Positions 63,364-64,000 of a DNA stretch of 64,000 nt are shown here, in pieces. Made by a program: the position numbers and the translations under genes. Within the stretch, counting starts at the first letter, position 1. Each line of letters begins with the position of its first letter. The notes under the pieces are model-generated. The model worked only from the letters and a program-made list of their open reading frames with translations. It was not told the origin of the DNA and made no database searches. Source of the stretch: Pseudogymnoascus destructans (Eukaryota; Ascomycota; Leotiomycetes; Thelebolales; Thelebolaceae); the NCBI RefSeq assembly GCF_001641265.1, contig NW_020167547.1, forward strand, positions 62,001 through 126,000. Reading direction: 5' to 3'.

Positions 63364-64000
63364 CTAACCACTACACATCAAGCAGCTCTCCGGGTTCTCA
63401 ATGCTGCACGCCAGCACAGCATCGGCGTAGATATCATTCTCCCTCTCATCGCTATCCGGCTTATCCTCCGACTTCGATAGGTTGACATCCTTCAACTCCT
63501 CATCCTGCATCGCACCCGGCTCAGCAGCTAGCGCCTTCGGGCTACCGCCCTCCTCGACATCAGCCTTGAACCCTGGGCTCTTCAGCGGGGGGTTCACCGG
63601 CTTCCTCGCCTCGGTGGGGGGGGGGTGGTGCTGGGTGTTGGGACACCGTTGGGGGAGGTGAGGGTGTTGTTGGGAGGGCTGGAGTTCTGCTTCATGTACA
63701 TTGGTCGCGGGGCAGATGGCTGCGATGAAGGGGCAATGTATGACTTCGCGAGGGGCTTGCGCGAGGAGGTACGCTCTCTTGCAACGTTGGTGTCGGCGAC
63801 GAGGAGGGCCTCTTGGTCGACGGTGAATTGGATAGGAGCCGAGGCGGCCATGGTGCGGAGGTAGTACATGCCGGTCTTGAGGCCGAGCTTCCAGCCAGCA
63901 AAGTGCATGGATGTGATCTTGCCCATTGTTGGGTCCTTCATGTGGATGTTGAGGGACTGGGACTGATCGATGAAGGCTCCACGGTCAGCCGCCATCTGGA
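63364..64000 (-). CDS. ribonucleoside-diphosphate reductase large subunit, C-terminal part
   Basis: Enters from the right edge with 'MAADRGAFIDQSQSLNIHM' and 'FAGWKLGLKTGMYYLRT', the conserved end of the class Ia catalytic barrel, then a fungal low-complexity linker. It finishes 'VLACSIENPESCLMCSG' stop (63364-63366), whose CxxC cysteines shuttle electrons from thioredoxin to the active site. The enzyme makes deoxynucleotides. The frame of 64000-63594 and that of the tail differ: a run of ten G (63616-63625, C on the coding strand) is one base short of continuity. In an essential gene this points to a sequence error or an unrecognised intron rather than a real null. Confidence 0.9.

Overview
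This window is from a filamentous ascomycete (Pezizomycotina). The evidence is short GT-AG introns of about 50-70 bases, a CFEM GPI-anchored protein, an AA9 polysaccharide monooxygenase, a DUF3435 tyrosine recombinase, a HeLo-like-domain gene and fungal transposon families, many with C-to-T nonsense changes (TAG or TAA where CAG or CAA is expected) as in repeat-induced point mutation. No species can be named.

Layout. 1-15.4 kb is nested repeats: a pogo/Fot1 transposase fragment, a decayed LINE split by a Ty3/gypsy element (1632-8249), and a young Ty1/copia element (9527-15328) that landed inside an older solo LTR. 15.8-31 kb is a remnant metabolic island: ascorbate-oxidase-like multicopper oxidase (-), cytochrome P450 (+), O-methyltransferase (-), O-methyltransferase (+), and an acyltransferase pseudogene cut by a 910-bp solo LTR. 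A hAT element carrying two solo LTRs sits between the last two. No backbone synthase is present. 31-43 kb is a transposon graveyard: hAT and pogo/Tigger relics, a Fot1-like element with perfect TIRs, and a 2.5-kb hAT-like element with an 8-bp target duplication that carries a decayed histone H3-like gene. 43-49 kb and 55-64 kb are mostly ordinary gene space: CFEM protein, AA9 enzyme, TRAPPC13-like protein, SET-domain protein, DUF3435 pseudogene, HeLo-like pseudogene and the C-terminus of ribonucleotide reductase large subunit. 49-55 kb is a second repeat block, including a gypsy element whose 3' LTR truncates a flavin monooxygenase gene.

Most notable. (1) Two gypsy elements from different LTR families share a convergent antisense ORF between pol and the 3' polypurine tract/LTR; the better copy has paired zinc-binding Cys/His motifs and a candidate intron. 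(2) A histone H3-like sequence sits inside a hAT-like transposon. (3) Nested insertions are dated by target duplications: eight LTR-type insertions here have perfect 5-bp duplications. How the genes work together: the oxidase, P450, methyltransferases, acyltransferase and, if once linked, the flavin monooxygenase are typical tailoring enzymes of an aromatic secondary metabolite. That joint role is inference.
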